Below, piece after piece: positions 32,337 through 42,827 of a stretch of DNA of 64,000 nucleotides (the stretch's first letter is position 1; every line of letters starts with the position of its first letter). The notes beneath the pieces are model-generated. The model saw nothing but the letters and a program-made list of their open reading frames with translations, was not told the origin of the DNA and did no database searches. Both the position numbers and the translations under genes were made by a program. Origin of the DNA: Caldilineaceae bacterium (lineage in GTDB: Bacteria > Chloroflexota > Anaerolineae > Caldilineales > Caldilineaceae); assembly GCA_022842065.1 (NCBI GenBank), contig JALHQH010000014.1, forward strand, positions 1-64,000, in the 5' to 3' direction.

Positions 32337-33779
32337 ATGAGTCACAAATTATGGATCGACGGGGCGTGGACCGCTAGCCTGGATGGGTCGGCGATGGGTG
32401 TGGAAAATCCGGCGACTGGGGCAACGATTGCTGAAGTGGTCAATGCGGGGCGCGGCGATGTGGATCGCGCGGTGCAAGCCGCGGTTACCGCCTTCAATGA
32501 TGGGCGTTGGTCTAAACAAACGCCAGCGGAACGGTCGCTGGTGATCTGGAAGCTGGCCGATCTGTTGCAGGATCGGGCCGCGGACTTTGCGCGCGTCGAA
32601 TCGGAAAATACAGGTAAACCCTATGCCATGGGCAGCTTGGGCGCAGATCTGCCCTTTGCCGTCGATAATCTGCGCTTCTTTGCCGCCGCGGCGCGCGATA
32701 CCCACGGTTCCCATGCGGGCGAGTTTATGCGCGGCTACACCTCGATCTTTCGCCGCGAGCCGGTGGGGCCGGTCGGCCAGATTGCCCCCTGGAATTACCC
32801 GTTGATGATGGCGGTCTGGAAGATCGGGCCGGCGTTGGCTGCGGGCTGCACCACCGTGCTCAAGCCTGCGCCGACCACCCCTTTGACTACACTAATGCTA
32901 GCCGAATTGGCTGCCGAAGCAGGGCTTCCGCCGGGGGTCTTCAATGTGATCACCGGCGGCAACGAGACCGGCCAAGCGCTGGTCGAACATCCCGATCTGC
33001 GCATGATCAGCCTGACCGGTTCGACGCGCACGGGCAAGACGATTATGAAGACCGCCGCCGATACGCTCAAACGGGTGCATCTGGAACTGGGCGGCAAAGC
33101 CCCGTTGATTATTTTTGATGATGCCGATGTTGATGTGTTTGCCGGCAAAGCGACCCTTGGGGCTACTTTTAACACCGGGCAGGATTGTACGGCGGCGACG
33201 CGCGTTTATGTCGAGCAGAGCAAATACAACGACGTGCTCGAAGCGGTCGTCGAGGCGATGCGCGGGGTGAAGATCGGCGCACCCTTTGCCGACGATACGG
33301 CGATGGGACCGTTTATCTCCGGCGTGCAGCGCGAACGGGTCGAAGGATTTCTGGCGCGGGCCACCGCGAGTGGCGCACGCATCGTCAGTGGCGGCGGCCG
33401 ACCGAAGGGTTTTGACCAGGGTTACTTCTTCGAGCCAACGGTGATTGTTGATGCCGACCAAAAATCGGAGATTATTCAGTCGGAGATCTTCGGTCCAGTG
33501 CTGACGATCACCCCCTTTAAGGATGAGACCGAAGCTTTGCGCTTGGGTAACGATGTGCTCTATGGCCTGGCGGCGTCGGTCTTTACCCGTGACATTGGCC
33601 GTGCCATGCGCCTCTCATCGGCGCTCGAATTTGGTACCGTCTGGATCAACGACCATATTCCGCTCACTTCGGAAACGCCCCATGGCGGCTTTAAACAGTC
33701 GGGCTTTGGCAAGGATCTCTCGGCCGAGGCGGTGGGCGATTATCAGATTACCAAACATGTGATGGTGGCGCACGCATGA
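32337..33779 (+). CDS. patD: Gamma-aminobutyraldehyde dehydrogenase-type aldehyde dehydrogenase
   Basis: 480 residues, a full NAD-dependent aldehyde dehydrogenase. The catalytic Cys284 is in GQDCTAATR and the general base Glu250 in LELGGKAP; the cofactor loop is SLTGSTRTGK and the substrate-binding Asn sits in PWNYPLMMA. Sequence style and its place in a ydcS-type operon fit PatD/YdcW, which oxidises 4-aminobutyraldehyde from putrescine breakdown to GABA. Its stop overlaps the next start by four bases (ATGA at 33776). Betaine aldehyde is a possible alternative substrate. Confidence 0.88.
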   Translation: MSHKLWIDGAWTASLDGSAMGVENPATGATIAEVVNAGRGDVDRAVQAAVTAFNDGRWSKQTPAERSLVIWKLADLLQDRAADFARVESENTGKPYAMGSLGADLPFAVDNLRFFAAAARDTHGSHAGEFMRGYTSIFRREPVGPVGQIAPWNYPLMMAVWKIGPALAAGCTTVLKPAPTTPLTTLMLAELAAEAGLPPGVFNVITGGNETGQALVEHPDLRMISLTGSTRTGKTIMKTAADTLKRVHLELGGKAPLIIFDDADVDVFAGKATLGATFNTGQDCTAATRVYVEQSKYNDVLEAVVEAMRGVKIGAPFADDTAMGPFISGVQRERVEGFLARATASGARIVSGGGRPKGFDQGYFFEPTVIVDADQKSEIIQSEIFGPVLTITPFKDETEALRLGNDVLYGLAASVFTRDIGRAMRLSSALEFGTVWINDHIPLTSETPHGGFKQSGFGKDLSAEAVGDYQITKHVMVAHA

Positions 33780-34801
33780 CCGACACCCCTGCTGTTGAGT
33801 TTCGCAACGTGAGCCGCCATTTCAGTGAAGTGCGCGCCGTCGATGATGTCAGTCTGCGCATCGCCGACGGCGAGTTCTTCACCATGCTCGGCCCTTCGGG
33901 TTCGGGCAAGACGACCTGCCTGCGTCTGATCGCCGGCTTTGAACAGCCCTCCGCCGGCCAGATCTATCTCCACGGCCAGGAGGTAAGTCGTTTACCCCCC
34001 TACGAACGCGAAGTTAACACCGTCTTTCAGAATTACGCCCTTTTCCCTCATCTGACCGTCGGCGAGAATATCGCCTACAGCCTGATGGTCCGCAAAGTGG
34101 CCAAGGCCGAACGCGAAAAACGCGTGGCGGAGATGTTGGAATTGGTGCGCCTGCCGGGGATCGCCAAACGTAAACCGTCGCAACTCTCTGGCGGTCAACA
34201 ACAGCGCGTGGCTCTGGCAAGGGCGCTGATCAACCACCCGCGCGTCCTGCTGCTCGACGAACCGCTCGGCGCGCTCGATCTGAAATTGCGCCAGGAGATG
34301 CAGGTCGAACTCAAGACGATCCAACACGCGGTCGGCATCACCTTTATCTTTGTCACCCACGACCAGGAAGAGGCGTTGACCATGAGCGACCGTATCGCCA
34401 TCTTCAACCACGGTAAGATCGAACAGCTCGGTACGCCCACCGACCTCTACGAAAAACCGCAAACCCGCTTTGTCGCCACCTTTATGGGTACCTCGAATGT
34501 GGTGGAAGGCGCGCTGGCGCAGGCGCTCACCGGCAGTCCCGCCCCCTTTGCCGTGCGCCCGGAGAAGATCCGGCTTTTGCCGCCCGCTAGTAGTATCGGC
34601 AGTGGACAGTGTACAGTGGTCGGCACGCTGCAGGCGGTCACTTATTTGGGATCGCTGACCCGTTACACTATCAAAGTGGCACAGGGCAATGAGTTGATCG
34701 TCGTGCGCCAGAATGATGAGGTGGCGACGAGTGGGGGCTGGCAAGTAGGGGCACAGGTCAGGTTAATGTGGCCGGTGGGGGCGAATCAGCGGTTGGGTTG
34801 A
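33776..34801 (+). CDS. ydcT: YdcT/PotA-type ABC transporter ATPase
   Basis: 341 residues. Walker A GPSGSGKTT near residue 40, Q-loop in VFQNYALFPH, signature LSGGQQQRVAL, Walker B VLLLDEPLGALD and switch His in VTHDQEEA. The C-terminal ~100 residues form the TOBE domain typical of PotA. It energises polyamine uptake with YdcS, YdcU and YdcV. Translationally coupled to patD. The matching permeases begin only at 37338, because about 2.5 kb of unrelated DNA follows this gene. Confidence 0.92.
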   Translation: MTDTPAVEFRNVSRHFSEVRAVDDVSLRIADGEFFTMLGPSGSGKTTCLRLIAGFEQPSAGQIYLHGQEVSRLPPYEREVNTVFQNYALFPHLTVGENIAYSLMVRKVAKAEREKRVAEMLELVRLPGIAKRKPSQLSGGQQQRVALARALINHPRVLLLDEPLGALDLKLRQEMQVELKTIQHAVGITFIFVTHDQEEALTMSDRIAIFNHGKIEQLGTPTDLYEKPQTRFVATFMGTSNVVEGALAQALTGSPAPFAVRPEKIRLLPPASSIGSGQCTVVGTLQAVTYLGSLTRYTIKVAQGNELIVVRQNDEVATSGGWQVGAQVRLMWPVGANQRLG

Positions 34802-34904
34802 GAAGGATGAAAAGTCGCATATGGGGTCTTTGCCAACTTTTTCGCAATAGTGCATCATCATTTAGACTATAGAGTGGTGAGTAATCCACCCGTAGTTGAG
34901 TTGT

Positions 34905-34943
34905 AGGAGAGAAAATCCGATGGAATTACATGAGCTATACTGA
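34905..34943 (+). other. Orphan ribosome site and aborted start beside the repeat
   Basis: AGGAG (34905-34909) precedes an ATG at 34920 that opens only seven codons (MELHELY) before a stop. An overlapping frame runs into the repeat at 34984. This looks like the 5' stub of a gene whose body was lost, perhaps when the repeat arrived. The rest of 34802-34983 holds nothing I recognise. Confidence 0.4.
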
Positions 34944-34983
34944 AGTCAAGTTGAGAACCGGAGTTTTGCTGGCTAACGGGATC

Positions 34984-35087
34984 GCGTGCGTCGCACTGAC
35001 CGCCAACTGTTTCCAGTCCGCTAGATTCTTTGGTCAGTGCGACGCACGCTGACCGAAACTAGGGGTCTCATTCTGATTTGAGTATAG
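34984..35087. repeat. MITE-like 100-bp repeat, copy 2
   Basis: 98 of 100 bases match the window start (34988-35087 to 1-100). Here the inverted stem is complete: 18 perfect pairs, 34984-35001 with 35032-35049, around a 30-base loop. It ends nine bases before the ATG of the small gene at 35096. It marks the left side of the DNA inserted between ydcT and ydcU. Confidence 0.88.
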
Positions 35088-35095
35088 TCATTGAA

Positions 35096-35287
35096 ATGAA
35101 ATTGATCGAGCGGCGTTTGACCTTATACGAAGAAAAGTATGGCATCCTGAGCAAAGATTTTTATCAAGCGTTGGTGGCTGGAAAATTGGAACGCTTTGAT
35201 GAATATGATGAAACGCGCACCGATTTTAGCCGCTGGAAGGGGATTTACGAGACTTGGGGGCGGCGACTCCAAAGCTATCAGCATTAA
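35096..35287 (+). CDS. Small hypothetical protein, antitoxin-like
   Basis: 63 residues from the ATG at 35096 (a TTG at 35078 lies inside the repeat). Composition is charged and helical: KLIERRLTLYEEKYG, then SKDFYQALVAGKLE and a DFSRWKGIYETW end. Short proteins with this KLYEEKYGMSSEEF-like opening are often the first gene of toxin-antitoxin-like pairs in Chloroflexota and cyanobacteria, but the usual partner is not recognisable here. Function unknown. Confidence 0.6.
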   Translation: MKLIERRLTLYEEKYGILSKDFYQALVAGKLERFDEYDETRTDFSRWKGIYETWGRRLQSYQH

Positions 35288-35317
35288 GGAGTGCACGCCG
35301 TTAAATTTGGAGATTAT

Positions 35318-35731
35318 ATGCAATTGGAGTACATCATTCCTTTTCTGTTTCCAATCTTTTTTATTGGTTTGTGGGTGATGGTTTGCTTGCTGCTGTCTAC
35401 GATCGGCGGTTGGTCACGCCTGGCAGAGCATTATCGATCTCCAACCGATTTCACCGGTAATAAGTGGCAGTTTCAAAGTGGACGTTTAGGGGTAGTAAAC
35501 TATAAAAGTTGTTTAACCCTTGGCACAAATGATGCTGGTTTGTACTTGGCTGTGTTTCCTTTCTTTCGTATGGGGCATCCCCCGTTGTTAATCCCATGGC
35601 CTGATATACGCGCTACAGAAAGCCAGGACTGGCTATTTTCCTATCGAGATTTCACCTTTACGAAAGCGCCTACCATCAAACTCCGTGTGCTACGCTCGAT
35701 AGGGAATAAGATTCGCCCGACACAAGCATAA
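35318..35731 (+). CDS. Hypothetical membrane-anchored protein
   Basis: 137 residues from the ATG at 35318, preceded by TTGGAGA (35307-35313). One strong hydrophobic helix (residues about 6-30) is followed by a soluble part with Trp-rich strands (GNKWQFQSGRLG, GTNDAGLYLAVFPFF, LIPWPDIRA, DFTFTKAPTIKLRVL), a layout suggesting a single-pass protein with a beta-rich, PH-like domain. I do not recognise a named family. The region is less GC-rich than the flanking ydc genes, which fits an acquired segment. Confidence 0.65.
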   Translation: MQLEYIIPFLFPIFFIGLWVMVCLLLSTIGGWSRLAEHYRSPTDFTGNKWQFQSGRLGVVNYKSCLTLGTNDAGLYLAVFPFFRMGHPPLLIPWPDIRATESQDWLFSYRDFTFTKAPTIKLRVLRSIGNKIRPTQA

Positions 35732-35768
35732 ATAACATAGGTATGAAGAGTCAAGCTAATGAATTAGT

Positions 35769-35797
35769 TTGACATTCTGCTGAAAAATGCTTATTAT
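35769..35797 (+). promoter_or_regulatory. Strong promoter of the DUF234 ATPase gene
   Basis: TTGACA (35769-35774), exactly 17 bases, then TATTAT (35792-35797). Just upstream and overlapping is a dyad, TCAAGCTAATGAATTAGTTTGA (35752-35773), which could be an operator. The start codon of the ATPase gene is 37 bases past the -10 and has no ribosome site. Confidence 0.7.
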
Positions 35798-35833
35798 ACG
35801 TCAACATTATGATAAAGTTCGCGTATAATCCAT

Positions 35834-37306
35834 ATGAGTAGAGAATTTGTCGGGCGCATAACCGAATTGAAGCTGCTGGATGAACTGTGGGCGCGTGATA
35901 AAGCCACGCTACTCATTCTCTATGGCCGCCGCCGGGTCGGTAAAACACGGTTGCTGACCTATTGGGTGCAACAAGCAGATCGCCGCGCTCTCTATTGGGT
36001 GGCAGAACCCTCTTCGGCGCTGGATCAGTTACGTTCCTTCTCGCAAGCAATTTACAACTTTGCCAATCCAACCTTGCCTGCGCCCCCGGATTTTGCCTTT
36101 ACCACGTGGGAACAAGCCTGGCAGCAAGTTGCCGTACTGGCTAAAGCAGAGCGGCTGGCGCTCTTTGTCGATGAATTTACCTATCTGCTAGAAGTTGATC
36201 CCAGCATCGCCGGCAAGTTGCAGAATCTCTGGGATCATCTGCTCAGCAGCACCAATCTTGACCTTGTGCTCTGTGGTTCGCACCTGGGGATGATGCAACG
36301 TCACCTGTTGGCCTATCAAGCGCCACTTTATGGCCGGGCCACAGCCCAGTTGCGCTTGCAACCATTACCCTTTGGCATGACATCGACCTATTTCCCCGAC
36401 TATGATGCGGATGAGCGCGTTGCCATTTATGCGATCTGGGGTGGGATTCCAGCCTATTGGGAACGCCTCAACGCAACGCAAACAATTTCTGACAATATCC
36501 GCCGCGAATTGTTAACGCCCAACAATTTGATGCAAGCAGAGCCACGCTTACTGTTGCAAGATTTTTTAAGCGAACCGCATAATTATGTTGGGGTGCTACG
36601 GGCTATTGCCAATAATGCGCGTACACAGAAGGAGATTGCGGCTTTTACTGGCTTAGCACAAAGCCATATCTCCCAATATTTGAGCATTCTGCAAGATGCC
36701 GGCTTTGTTGAACGGCGCGTGCCAGTGACGCAATCGGAACGTTCACGGCTGGGGCGCTACCATATTATTGATCCCTACTTGCGCTTCTACTACCGCTTTT
36801 TGATCAATCGCCAAGCGCAACTGGCTTTAGGCATTCAGGATCAAGCGTTGGATGAGATCAAACGCCATCTACGTGATTTTATCGGTACGTATACCTGGGA
36901 AGAGCTTTGCCGTGAATGGGTGTTACGTGCCAGTGCTAAAGGCGAATTACCAATGTCGGTTGATCAGGTCGGCAGTGTTTGGACCGCAAATGCGCAGGTT
37001 GATGTCGTTGGTATCAACACGATGGAAAAGACCTTAGTGCTTGGCGAATGTAAGTGGGGGCCACAACTGATGGGGCGTAACGTTCTGGTCGATCTGGTCA
37101 GTAAGAGCGCCGAAATTGTCCCGAAGCAAGGCCAATGGCGGATTCTTTATGTGGCTTTTGCGCGCGCCGGTTGGAGTGAACCTGCCCACCACTATGCACA
37201 AGAACTGAAGCGCATCCAGCCGGCGGGCAGTAACTGGCGATCTGTTGACATGCAACTCTTTGATCTAAAGCAGATTGATAGTGATTTGACCAGCTGGACC
37301 GGTTGA
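35834..37306 (+). CDS. Archaeal-type ATPase with DUF234 domain
   Basis: 490 residues. An N-terminal P-loop ATPase has Walker A GRRRVGKTRLL near residue 33 and Walker B LALFVDEFTYL near residue 115. A winged helix follows (about 260-300, QKEIAAFTGLAQSHISQYLSIL), and the C-terminal DUF234 part has a nuclease-like core (DVVGINTMEKTLVLGECKWG, the Asp...Glu-x-Lys pattern). These proteins are common in archaea and Chloroflexota; a role in mobile elements or defence is suspected but not shown. It has its own promoter and interrupts the ydc-type operon between ydcT and ydcU. Confidence 0.88.
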   Translation: MSREFVGRITELKLLDELWARDKATLLILYGRRRVGKTRLLTYWVQQADRRALYWVAEPSSALDQLRSFSQAIYNFANPTLPAPPDFAFTTWEQAWQQVAVLAKAERLALFVDEFTYLLEVDPSIAGKLQNLWDHLLSSTNLDLVLCGSHLGMMQRHLLAYQAPLYGRATAQLRLQPLPFGMTSTYFPDYDADERVAIYAIWGGIPAYWERLNATQTISDNIRRELLTPNNLMQAEPRLLLQDFLSEPHNYVGVLRAIANNARTQKEIAAFTGLAQSHISQYLSILQDAGFVERRVPVTQSERSRLGRYHIIDPYLRFYYRFLINRQAQLALGIQDQALDEIKRHLRDFIGTYTWEELCREWVLRASAKGELPMSVDQVGSVWTANAQVDVVGINTMEKTLVLGECKWGPQLMGRNVLVDLVSKSAEIVPKQGQWRILYVAFARAGWSEPAHHYAQELKRIQPAGSNWRSVDMQLFDLKQIDSDLTSWTG

Positions 37307-37337
37307 CCTGCTTGGCTGACTGATAAGGAATTGACGT

Positions 37338-38273
37338 ATGGCCATTTCTTCTTCACCCCACCCATCCCCCTGGCGGCGTCTCTCCACCACGCTCTATAAC
37401 CGCCCGTGGCTGCTCCTGCTGCTGCTACTCGCGCCGCCGCTGCTCTACATGCTGATCTTCTATATCGGCGCGCTGGTGGCGTTGCTGATCCAATCCTTCT
37501 TTCACCTGGATGGTTTCACTGGGCAGGTGGTGCGTGAATTTGGCTTGTCTACCTATCGTAATCTGCTGACCGCTTCCCATCTGACGATTGCCGGGCGCAC
37601 GCTGCTGATGGCGGCGGCGGTGACCCTGGCTAGCGCACTTTTGGCCTTTCCGCTGGCCTATTACAGTGTGCGCTATGCCCCGCCGCGCCTCAAGGGTATC
37701 CTCTATCTGGCGGTGTTGCTGCCGCTCTGGTCTTCCTATATCATTCGGGTCTACTCGTGGAAGTTAATCCTGGCCAAAGAGGGGATTGTCACCTGGTTCT
37801 TTACGCAACTAGGGCTACATGGTGTGCTTGACTGGATCTTGGATTTGCCGCTGATCGGGGGGCCATCACTTTCCGTGTCGGCGTTGGGCCTGTTTATCGT
37901 TTTTACCTATATCTGGCTGCCCTACATGGTGCTGCCAATTGTCGCCGCGTTGGAGCGGGTGCCGAAAGCGCTGCTGGAAGCGTCCAGTGACCTGGGCGCG
38001 CGACCGGGCACGACCTTGCGTTATGTGATTCTGCCCTTGATCTTCCCCGGCATTGTGGCCGGCTCGATCTTTACCTTTTCGCTCACGTTGGGTGACTATA
38101 TCATCCCCTCAGTGATCGGCAACTCGAATCCCTTTATCGGCATGGCGGTCTATAGCTATCAAGGCACGTCGGGCAACATTCCGCTGGCGGCGGCGTTTAC
38201 GACAATTCCGGTGCTGATTATGGCGATCTATTTGACGGTAGCACGCAAGTTAGGAGCGTTCGATGCCCTCTAA
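37338..38273 (+). CDS. ydcU: YdcU/PotB-type ABC transporter permease
   Basis: 311 residues with about six membrane helices and the EAA loop at roughly residue 213 ([20 protein letters not shown]). The following [18 protein letters not shown] motif is typical of PotB-type permeases. It forms the polyamine channel with the next protein. Separated from its presumed ATPase ydcT by the inserted segment; it starts 31 bases after the DUF234 gene and overlaps the next gene by 11 bases. Confidence 0.92.
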   Translation: MAISSSPHPSPWRRLSTTLYNRPWLLLLLLLAPPLLYMLIFYIGALVALLIQSFFHLDGFTGQVVREFGLSTYRNLLTASHLTIAGRTLLMAAAVTLASALLAFPLAYYSVRYAPPRLKGILYLAVLLPLWSSYIIRVYSWKLILAKEGIVTWFFTQLGLHGVLDWILDLPLIGGPSLSVSALGLFIVFTYIWLPYMVLPIVAALERVPKALLEASSDLGARPGTTLRYVILPLIFPGIVAGSIFTFSLTLGDYIIPSVIGNSNPFIGMAVYSYQGTSGNIPLAAAFTTIPVLIMAIYLTVARKLGAFDAL

Positions 38274-39072
38274 ACCCATAACCGTACGCACGCCGCCCGG
38301 GCTGCTGCTCTCAGCCTTAGGAGTCTTGCTCTTTTTACACGGCCCCTTTGCCGTGGTCATGCTCTATGCCTTCACGACTGACGAAGCCGCCTTTACCTTC
38401 CCCCCACCAGGGTTGACGACCAAGTGGTTTGAGGTGGCCTGGGCGCGACCGGATCTGTGGGCCGCGCTCTCGCTTTCGGTGCGGGTGGCGCTTTTGGCCA
38501 CCGGGGTGGCGCTGATCTTGGGGACATTGGCGGCGGCGGCGGTCTGGCGCAGTCGTTTCTTTGGCCGCGAGGCGATTTCATTGCTGCTGGTCTTGCCGCT
38601 GGCCTTGCCCGGCATTGTCACCGGCATCGCTTTACGTTCAATGATGGGGTTAATCGACCTTCGTTTTAGCTTCTGGACGATCCTGATTGGTCATGCCACC
38701 TTTTGTGTGGTCGTCGTCTACAACAATGTCCTGGCCCGCTTCCGGCGCACCGGCCACAGCTTGATCGAAGCGTCAATGGATCTGGGGGCCGATGGCTTCC
38801 AGACTTTTCGTTATGTGATCCTCCCTAACATTGGCACCGCGCTCCTTGCCGGTGGCATGTTGGCCTTTGCCCTCTCCTTTGACGAAGTGATTGTCACCAC
38901 CTTTACCGCCGGCCAACAGGCCACCCTGCCAATCTGGATCTTCAGCCAACTCACCCGCCCGCGCGACCGCCCGGTAACCAACGTGGTTGCCTTCCTCGTT
39001 GTCACCCTCACCGCCATCCCGATTCTCTATGCTCACTATCTGACCCAACGCGCTGATGATAGCAACCATTAA
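38263..39072 (+). CDS. ydcV: YdcV/PotC-type ABC transporter permease
   Basis: 269 residues, PotC-type permease with six helices and the EAA loop near residue 169 ([20 protein letters not shown]), followed by [16 protein letters not shown]. It pairs with the preceding permease; the 11-base overlap indicates coupled translation. This is the last gene of the ydc-type operon. The frame is intact, so the operon may still work if transcription is restored by the inner promoter. Confidence 0.92.
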   Translation: MPSKPITVRTPPGLLLSALGVLLFLHGPFAVVMLYAFTTDEAAFTFPPPGLTTKWFEVAWARPDLWAALSLSVRVALLATGVALILGTLAAAAVWRSRFFGREAISLLLVLPLALPGIVTGIALRSMMGLIDLRFSFWTILIGHATFCVVVVYNNVLARFRRTGHSLIEASMDLGADGFQTFRYVILPNIGTALLAGGMLAFALSFDEVIVTTFTAGQQATLPIWIFSQLTRPRDRPVTNVVAFLVVTLTAIPILYAHYLTQRADDSNH

Positions 39073-39199
39073 GCGTAGGTAGTACTGCGGCGTAATGATA
39101 ATCATGCAAAAGTCCCATATCAAATCAACCAACTCTATTGTAGACTGGAGAATGAACGACTTGTCAGAATTTTGTTAGATTCCCAATAAAGGCCGAATC

Positions 39200-42100
39200 A
39201 TGGGTTGGATGTACAGCACGATTTTCTTCTACTTGATCAAACAAATTGATTTGGTCTTTGCCAGCGCGTTGCTGCGCCTTGCCTTTGGTACGCCCTCTTT
39301 AGCGGAACAGTTCCTGGCCATGCTCTGTATTATGGCCATTATCGCCGTCGCCATTAATCACCGGCGCGTGCATGCCAAGGCATATCTACACACAGAACAA
39401 TATCAGACAATTTTAGAGCGCATGACCGATGGGGTCTTGATTGTTCAAGATGGGTTGATTCACTATGCCAACCCCTGTATGGCAGCCATTACCGGCGATT
39501 CAGTGGAACAATTGCTTGGTGCCCGCCTTGACCACTATCTGGTGCTAGCGCAACGTCCTCCATGTGCCGAATGGTCCCCACAGCATGGGGTAGGCGAACA
39601 TTTGCCCGACGCCGATTGTGTTACGCTGCTCAACCGTCAAGGTGAGCGAGTCGAACTGGAAGTTAGCCCGAGCAATCTATCCTACCGCGGAAAACCGGCC
39701 ACCCTTTTTCTAATCCGGGAGGTTACTGCACAAAAATGCGTGGTAGCGCAACAGCGTGCGACCATTGACTTTTTGACCGCGGTGATCGAAGCTGTCCCTG
39801 TGCCGCTGTTTGTTAAAGATCGGGACCATCGTTATCTTCTCGCCAATGAAGCGTTCCGTCACGCGGACAAGACGCTGCCTGCAGATCTCATCGGGTTGAC
39901 CGCGCATGACGTACTCCCAGCAGAGTCCGCAGCTTATATCGATCAGCTAGAGGATGAGCTGTTTGCGCGCGGCGGCGAGAGTGAGGACGAGTTGGCACTC
40001 ACGACCAGGGCTGGTGACCCCCTTTATTTATTAGAACGGAAGAAAGTTTGTCAACTGCCCACTGGTGAACAAATCTTAGTCGTTAGCGTCGTTAATATTA
40101 CAGAGCGCAGAAACATTGAGCTGCAATTGCGCGATGCCACCGAATATCTGATTTCTGTGCTCAACGCGGTACCAGATCCCCTCTTTGTCAAAGATGAGTC
40201 GCACCGTTTTCTGCAGGTCAATGAAGCTTACTGTCAATTAATGGGCCGCACAGTTGATGAATTACTGGGCAGAAGTGATCAAGACTTCTTTCCGCCGGAA
40301 CAAGCGCTGCTCTTTGAGCAGCAGGAAGATCAGGTCTTTGCCCAAGGCGATGCCGCCGAATTTGAAGAAAGATTGACCGATCTAGCCGGCCGTAGTCTCT
40401 TCTTCTTGACAAAAAAAGTAGCATATCAACTGGCTAGCGACCAGAAAATTCTGATTGGCGTCATTCGCCTCATCACCGAGCGTAAACAATTTGAGGAAGA
40501 GTTACGCCATGCCAAAGAGGCCGCCGAAGTCGCCAGCCGCACAAAAAGTCTTTTCCTCTCCAACATGACCCACGAATTGCGCACACCGATGAATGGTGTG
40601 CTGGGCATGACCAGTCTCTTGTTGGACACTGCACTGGACGAAGAGCAGCAAACGTTGGTTAATACCATTCGTGCCAGTGGCGATGCCCTACTGGCAATCA
40701 TCAATCAGATTCTCGATTATTCGAAGATCGAAGCTGATAAACTGGAACTGGAAGAGACCAATTTTGCGCTGCGCACAATGATTGAGGAGACCCTGGATCT
40801 CGTCGCTTCCCAAGCAACTGCCAAAAATCTGACCCTGGCTTACTTTATCGATGATACGGTACCGCTGCAACTGCGCCAAGATGTGACCCGCGTACGCCAG
40901 ATCCTCACGAACCTGATGAGCAACGCCGTCAAGTTTACGGAACAAGGGGAAGTTACGGTGACGGTCTCTACAAAAAAGGCGGGCGCAGTTTCCTCGATTA
41001 TTCAATTTGCGGTGCAAGATACAGGGATCGGTATCCCCGCAGAACGGATCGATGCCCTCTTTCACTCCTTTAGCCAGGTTGATGCCACGATTGCACGCCG
41101 CTTTGGCGGGACTGGCCTGGGGCTAGCGATTAGTAAGCGCCTGGCGGAAGCCATGGGTGGCACCATGTGGGTTGAAAGTAGCGTAGGCCTTGGCTCGATC
41201 TTCTATTTTACGATTTTGGCCTATCATGATGGCATCCAAACGCAAAGTGTCTTTGCCCCCAAACGTACGGCTCGCGGTGGCGAAGGCCCTGCGCGGCTCT
41301 ATGACGGCATTAATCTAGGCCGGCTGAGCGACAAACGCGTCCTTGTGGTGGCTAAAAATGAAACGATGAAGCGTCTGGTTACGCAGCATCTACAATCGTG
41401 GGCAGTTACCTTAACCACCGTAACCACCCTGGCGCATGCCCAGTCGCGCCTGTTGTTCAACCAGTTTGATGCACTGATCATTGATCATGCAGTCGTAACT
41501 GCTAGTGAAAATACTGCCACTACCCTGTTGCAGCGCTATCCTACCTTGCCAATGGTGATATTGACGACCCTTGGTGAACGGTTGCCGGAGCAACTGCTGC
41601 GCGAGCGGCTGACGACAGTAACCAAACCAATCCATTCTTCCCAACTGCATGACGCGCTAGTTACGGTGATTTATGGCAAAATGGTCGACCAGTTGCGGGC
41701 CGCAACCCCGCGCAAACCCAAGGTGGAGGCAACCAATGAATATCCGCTACGGATCTTGTTGGCGGAAGACAACCTCGTCAATCAACGCGTTGCCCTTGGT
41801 TTTCTGGCTAAACATGGGTATCGGGCCGATATTGCCGGTAATGGCTTAGAAGTATTGGCCGCCGTTGAACGCCAACCCTATGATCTGATTTTGATGGATA
41901 TTAATATGCCGGAGATGGATGGCATCACGGCGACCAAAGCGCTGCGTGACCGTCTGGATGCGGCTGTGCCGCCTTATATCATTGCGATGACCGCCAACGC
42001 AATGTATGAAGATCGTAAACGCTGTCTCGACGCGGGGATGAATGATTATCTCAGCAAACCAATCCGCATAAGTGAGCTTACTGCGGCCCTCCAGCGTGTA

Positions 42101-42559
42101 CAGGCAAGCAAGCGCGCAGCAGATGAGTTGGCCGTTAACACTGCGCCCGCTGTGACCAGCCCAGCTCCTGCTTTGGTCAGCAGCGAATACAGCGGACCCG
42201 TTGATGCTAAGGTGCTGCAAGAATTCACCGAGATGATGGGAGAGGGTGGACAGGCAATGGTCACCGAGTTGATCCGCCTCTATCTGGAAGGGACACCGAT
42301 CCTGATGGACGAATTCAAAAGTGGTGTGACGACGCAGAATATGGGCAGCATTCAACATGCTGTGCATACGCTGCGCTCTGGGTCAGGGCAAATCGGCGCG
42401 CTCCATTTTGCGGCCCTGGCGACTGAACTGGAAGAGCTCTGTTACCGCAATGATCTGCCGCTGATTCTCACCAAAGCGGCTGCACTGCAGGCTGAATATG
42501 AACGGGTAATTCACTACTTCCGCACTGAATTTGAACGGCGGATGATGGGTGAGGCATGA
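39200..42559 (+). CDS. Hybrid sensor histidine kinase (PAS x3, HisKA, HATPase, 2 REC-like, HPt)
   Basis: 1119 residues. One N-terminal hydrophobic segment (about 30-52) anchors it. Three PAS domains follow (about 65-180, 190-300, 310-430). The dimerisation helix has phospho-acceptor His458 ([11 protein letters not shown]), then an ATP-binding domain with [11 protein letters not shown] and [12 protein letters not shown]. The first receiver-like domain (about 711-835) lacks the acidic pair (VLVVAKNE) and is probably non-phosphorylatable. The second (about 850-975) is complete ([19 protein letters not shown]). An HPt domain at the end carries His in [13 protein letters not shown] BarA/ArcB-type phosphorelay in one chain. 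Confidence 0.92.
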   Translation: MGWMYSTIFFYLIKQIDLVFASALLRLAFGTPSLAEQFLAMLCIMAIIAVAINHRRVHAKAYLHTEQYQTILERMTDGVLIVQDGLIHYANPCMAAITGDSVEQLLGARLDHYLVLAQRPPCAEWSPQHGVGEHLPDADCVTLLNRQGERVELEVSPSNLSYRGKPATLFLIREVTAQKCVVAQQRATIDFLTAVIEAVPVPLFVKDRDHRYLLANEAFRHADKTLPADLIGLTAHDVLPAESAAYIDQLEDELFARGGESEDELALTTRAGDPLYLLERKKVCQLPTGEQILVVSVVNITERRNIELQLRDATEYLISVLNAVPDPLFVKDESHRFLQVNEAYCQLMGRTVDELLGRSDQDFFPPEQALLFEQQEDQVFAQGDAAEFEERLTDLAGRSLFFLTKKVAYQLASDQKILIGVIRLITERKQFEEELRHAKEAAEVASRTKSLFLSNMTHELRTPMNGVLGMTSLLLDTALDEEQQTLVNTIRASGDALLAIINQILDYSKIEADKLELEETNFALRTMIEETLDLVASQATAKNLTLAYFIDDTVPLQLRQDVTRVRQILTNLMSNAVKFTEQGEVTVTVSTKKAGAVSSIIQFAVQDTGIGIPAERIDALFHSFSQVDATIARRFGGTGLGLAISKRLAEAMGGTMWVESSVGLGSIFYFTILAYHDGIQTQSVFAPKRTARGGEGPARLYDGINLGRLSDKRVLVVAKNETMKRLVTQHLQSWAVTLTTVTTLAHAQSRLLFNQFDALIIDHAVVTASENTATTLLQRYPTLPMVILTTLGERLPEQLLRERLTTVTKPIHSSQLHDALVTVIYGKMVDQLRAATPRKPKVEATNEYPLRILLAEDNLVNQRVALGFLAKHGYRADIAGNGLEVLAAVERQPYDLILMDINMPEMDGITATKALRDRLDAAVPPYIIAMTANAMYEDRKRCLDAGMNDYLSKPIRISELTAALQRVQASKRAADELAVNTAPAVTSPAPALVSSEYSGPVDAKVLQEFTEMMGEGGQAMVTELIRLYLEGTPILMDEFKSGVTTQNMGSIQHAVHTLRSGSGQIGALHFAALATELEELCYRNDLPLILTKAAALQAEYERVIHYFRTEFERRMMGEA

Positions 42560-42562
42560 GGT

Positions 42563-42604
42563 GTGTGCGTCGCGCTGGTCGTACGCGATCGGGGCGACGC
42601 ACAC
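42563..42604. terminator. Hairpin after the hybrid kinase
   Basis: GTGTGCGTCGC (42563-42573) pairs with GCGACGCACAC (42594-42604) directly after the stop codon. There is no T-run, so it may be a stabilising stem or a remnant of the GCGTGCGTCGC repeat family at 1-100. The rest of the 268-base gap to the next gene has nothing clear. Confidence 0.5.
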
Positions 42605-42827
42605 AAGTGGTAGCAGAAACACGTCCCCAAAGTGAAATGCATCCGCTACTTGTAACTATATTTCTTCCCCGGTGTTATCTGTAGTATGCTAATCACTTAG
42701 TGCAACAACTACATCCGGTCAATGCGCCAGTAGTTTCTAGGCTAACTGCGCGCAAAAACTCTCCAGATCCACTGACCAGCATCACAGCCCGCGCCGATGG
42801 GGGCTGCGCTCTGGCAGGAGCAGTTAC

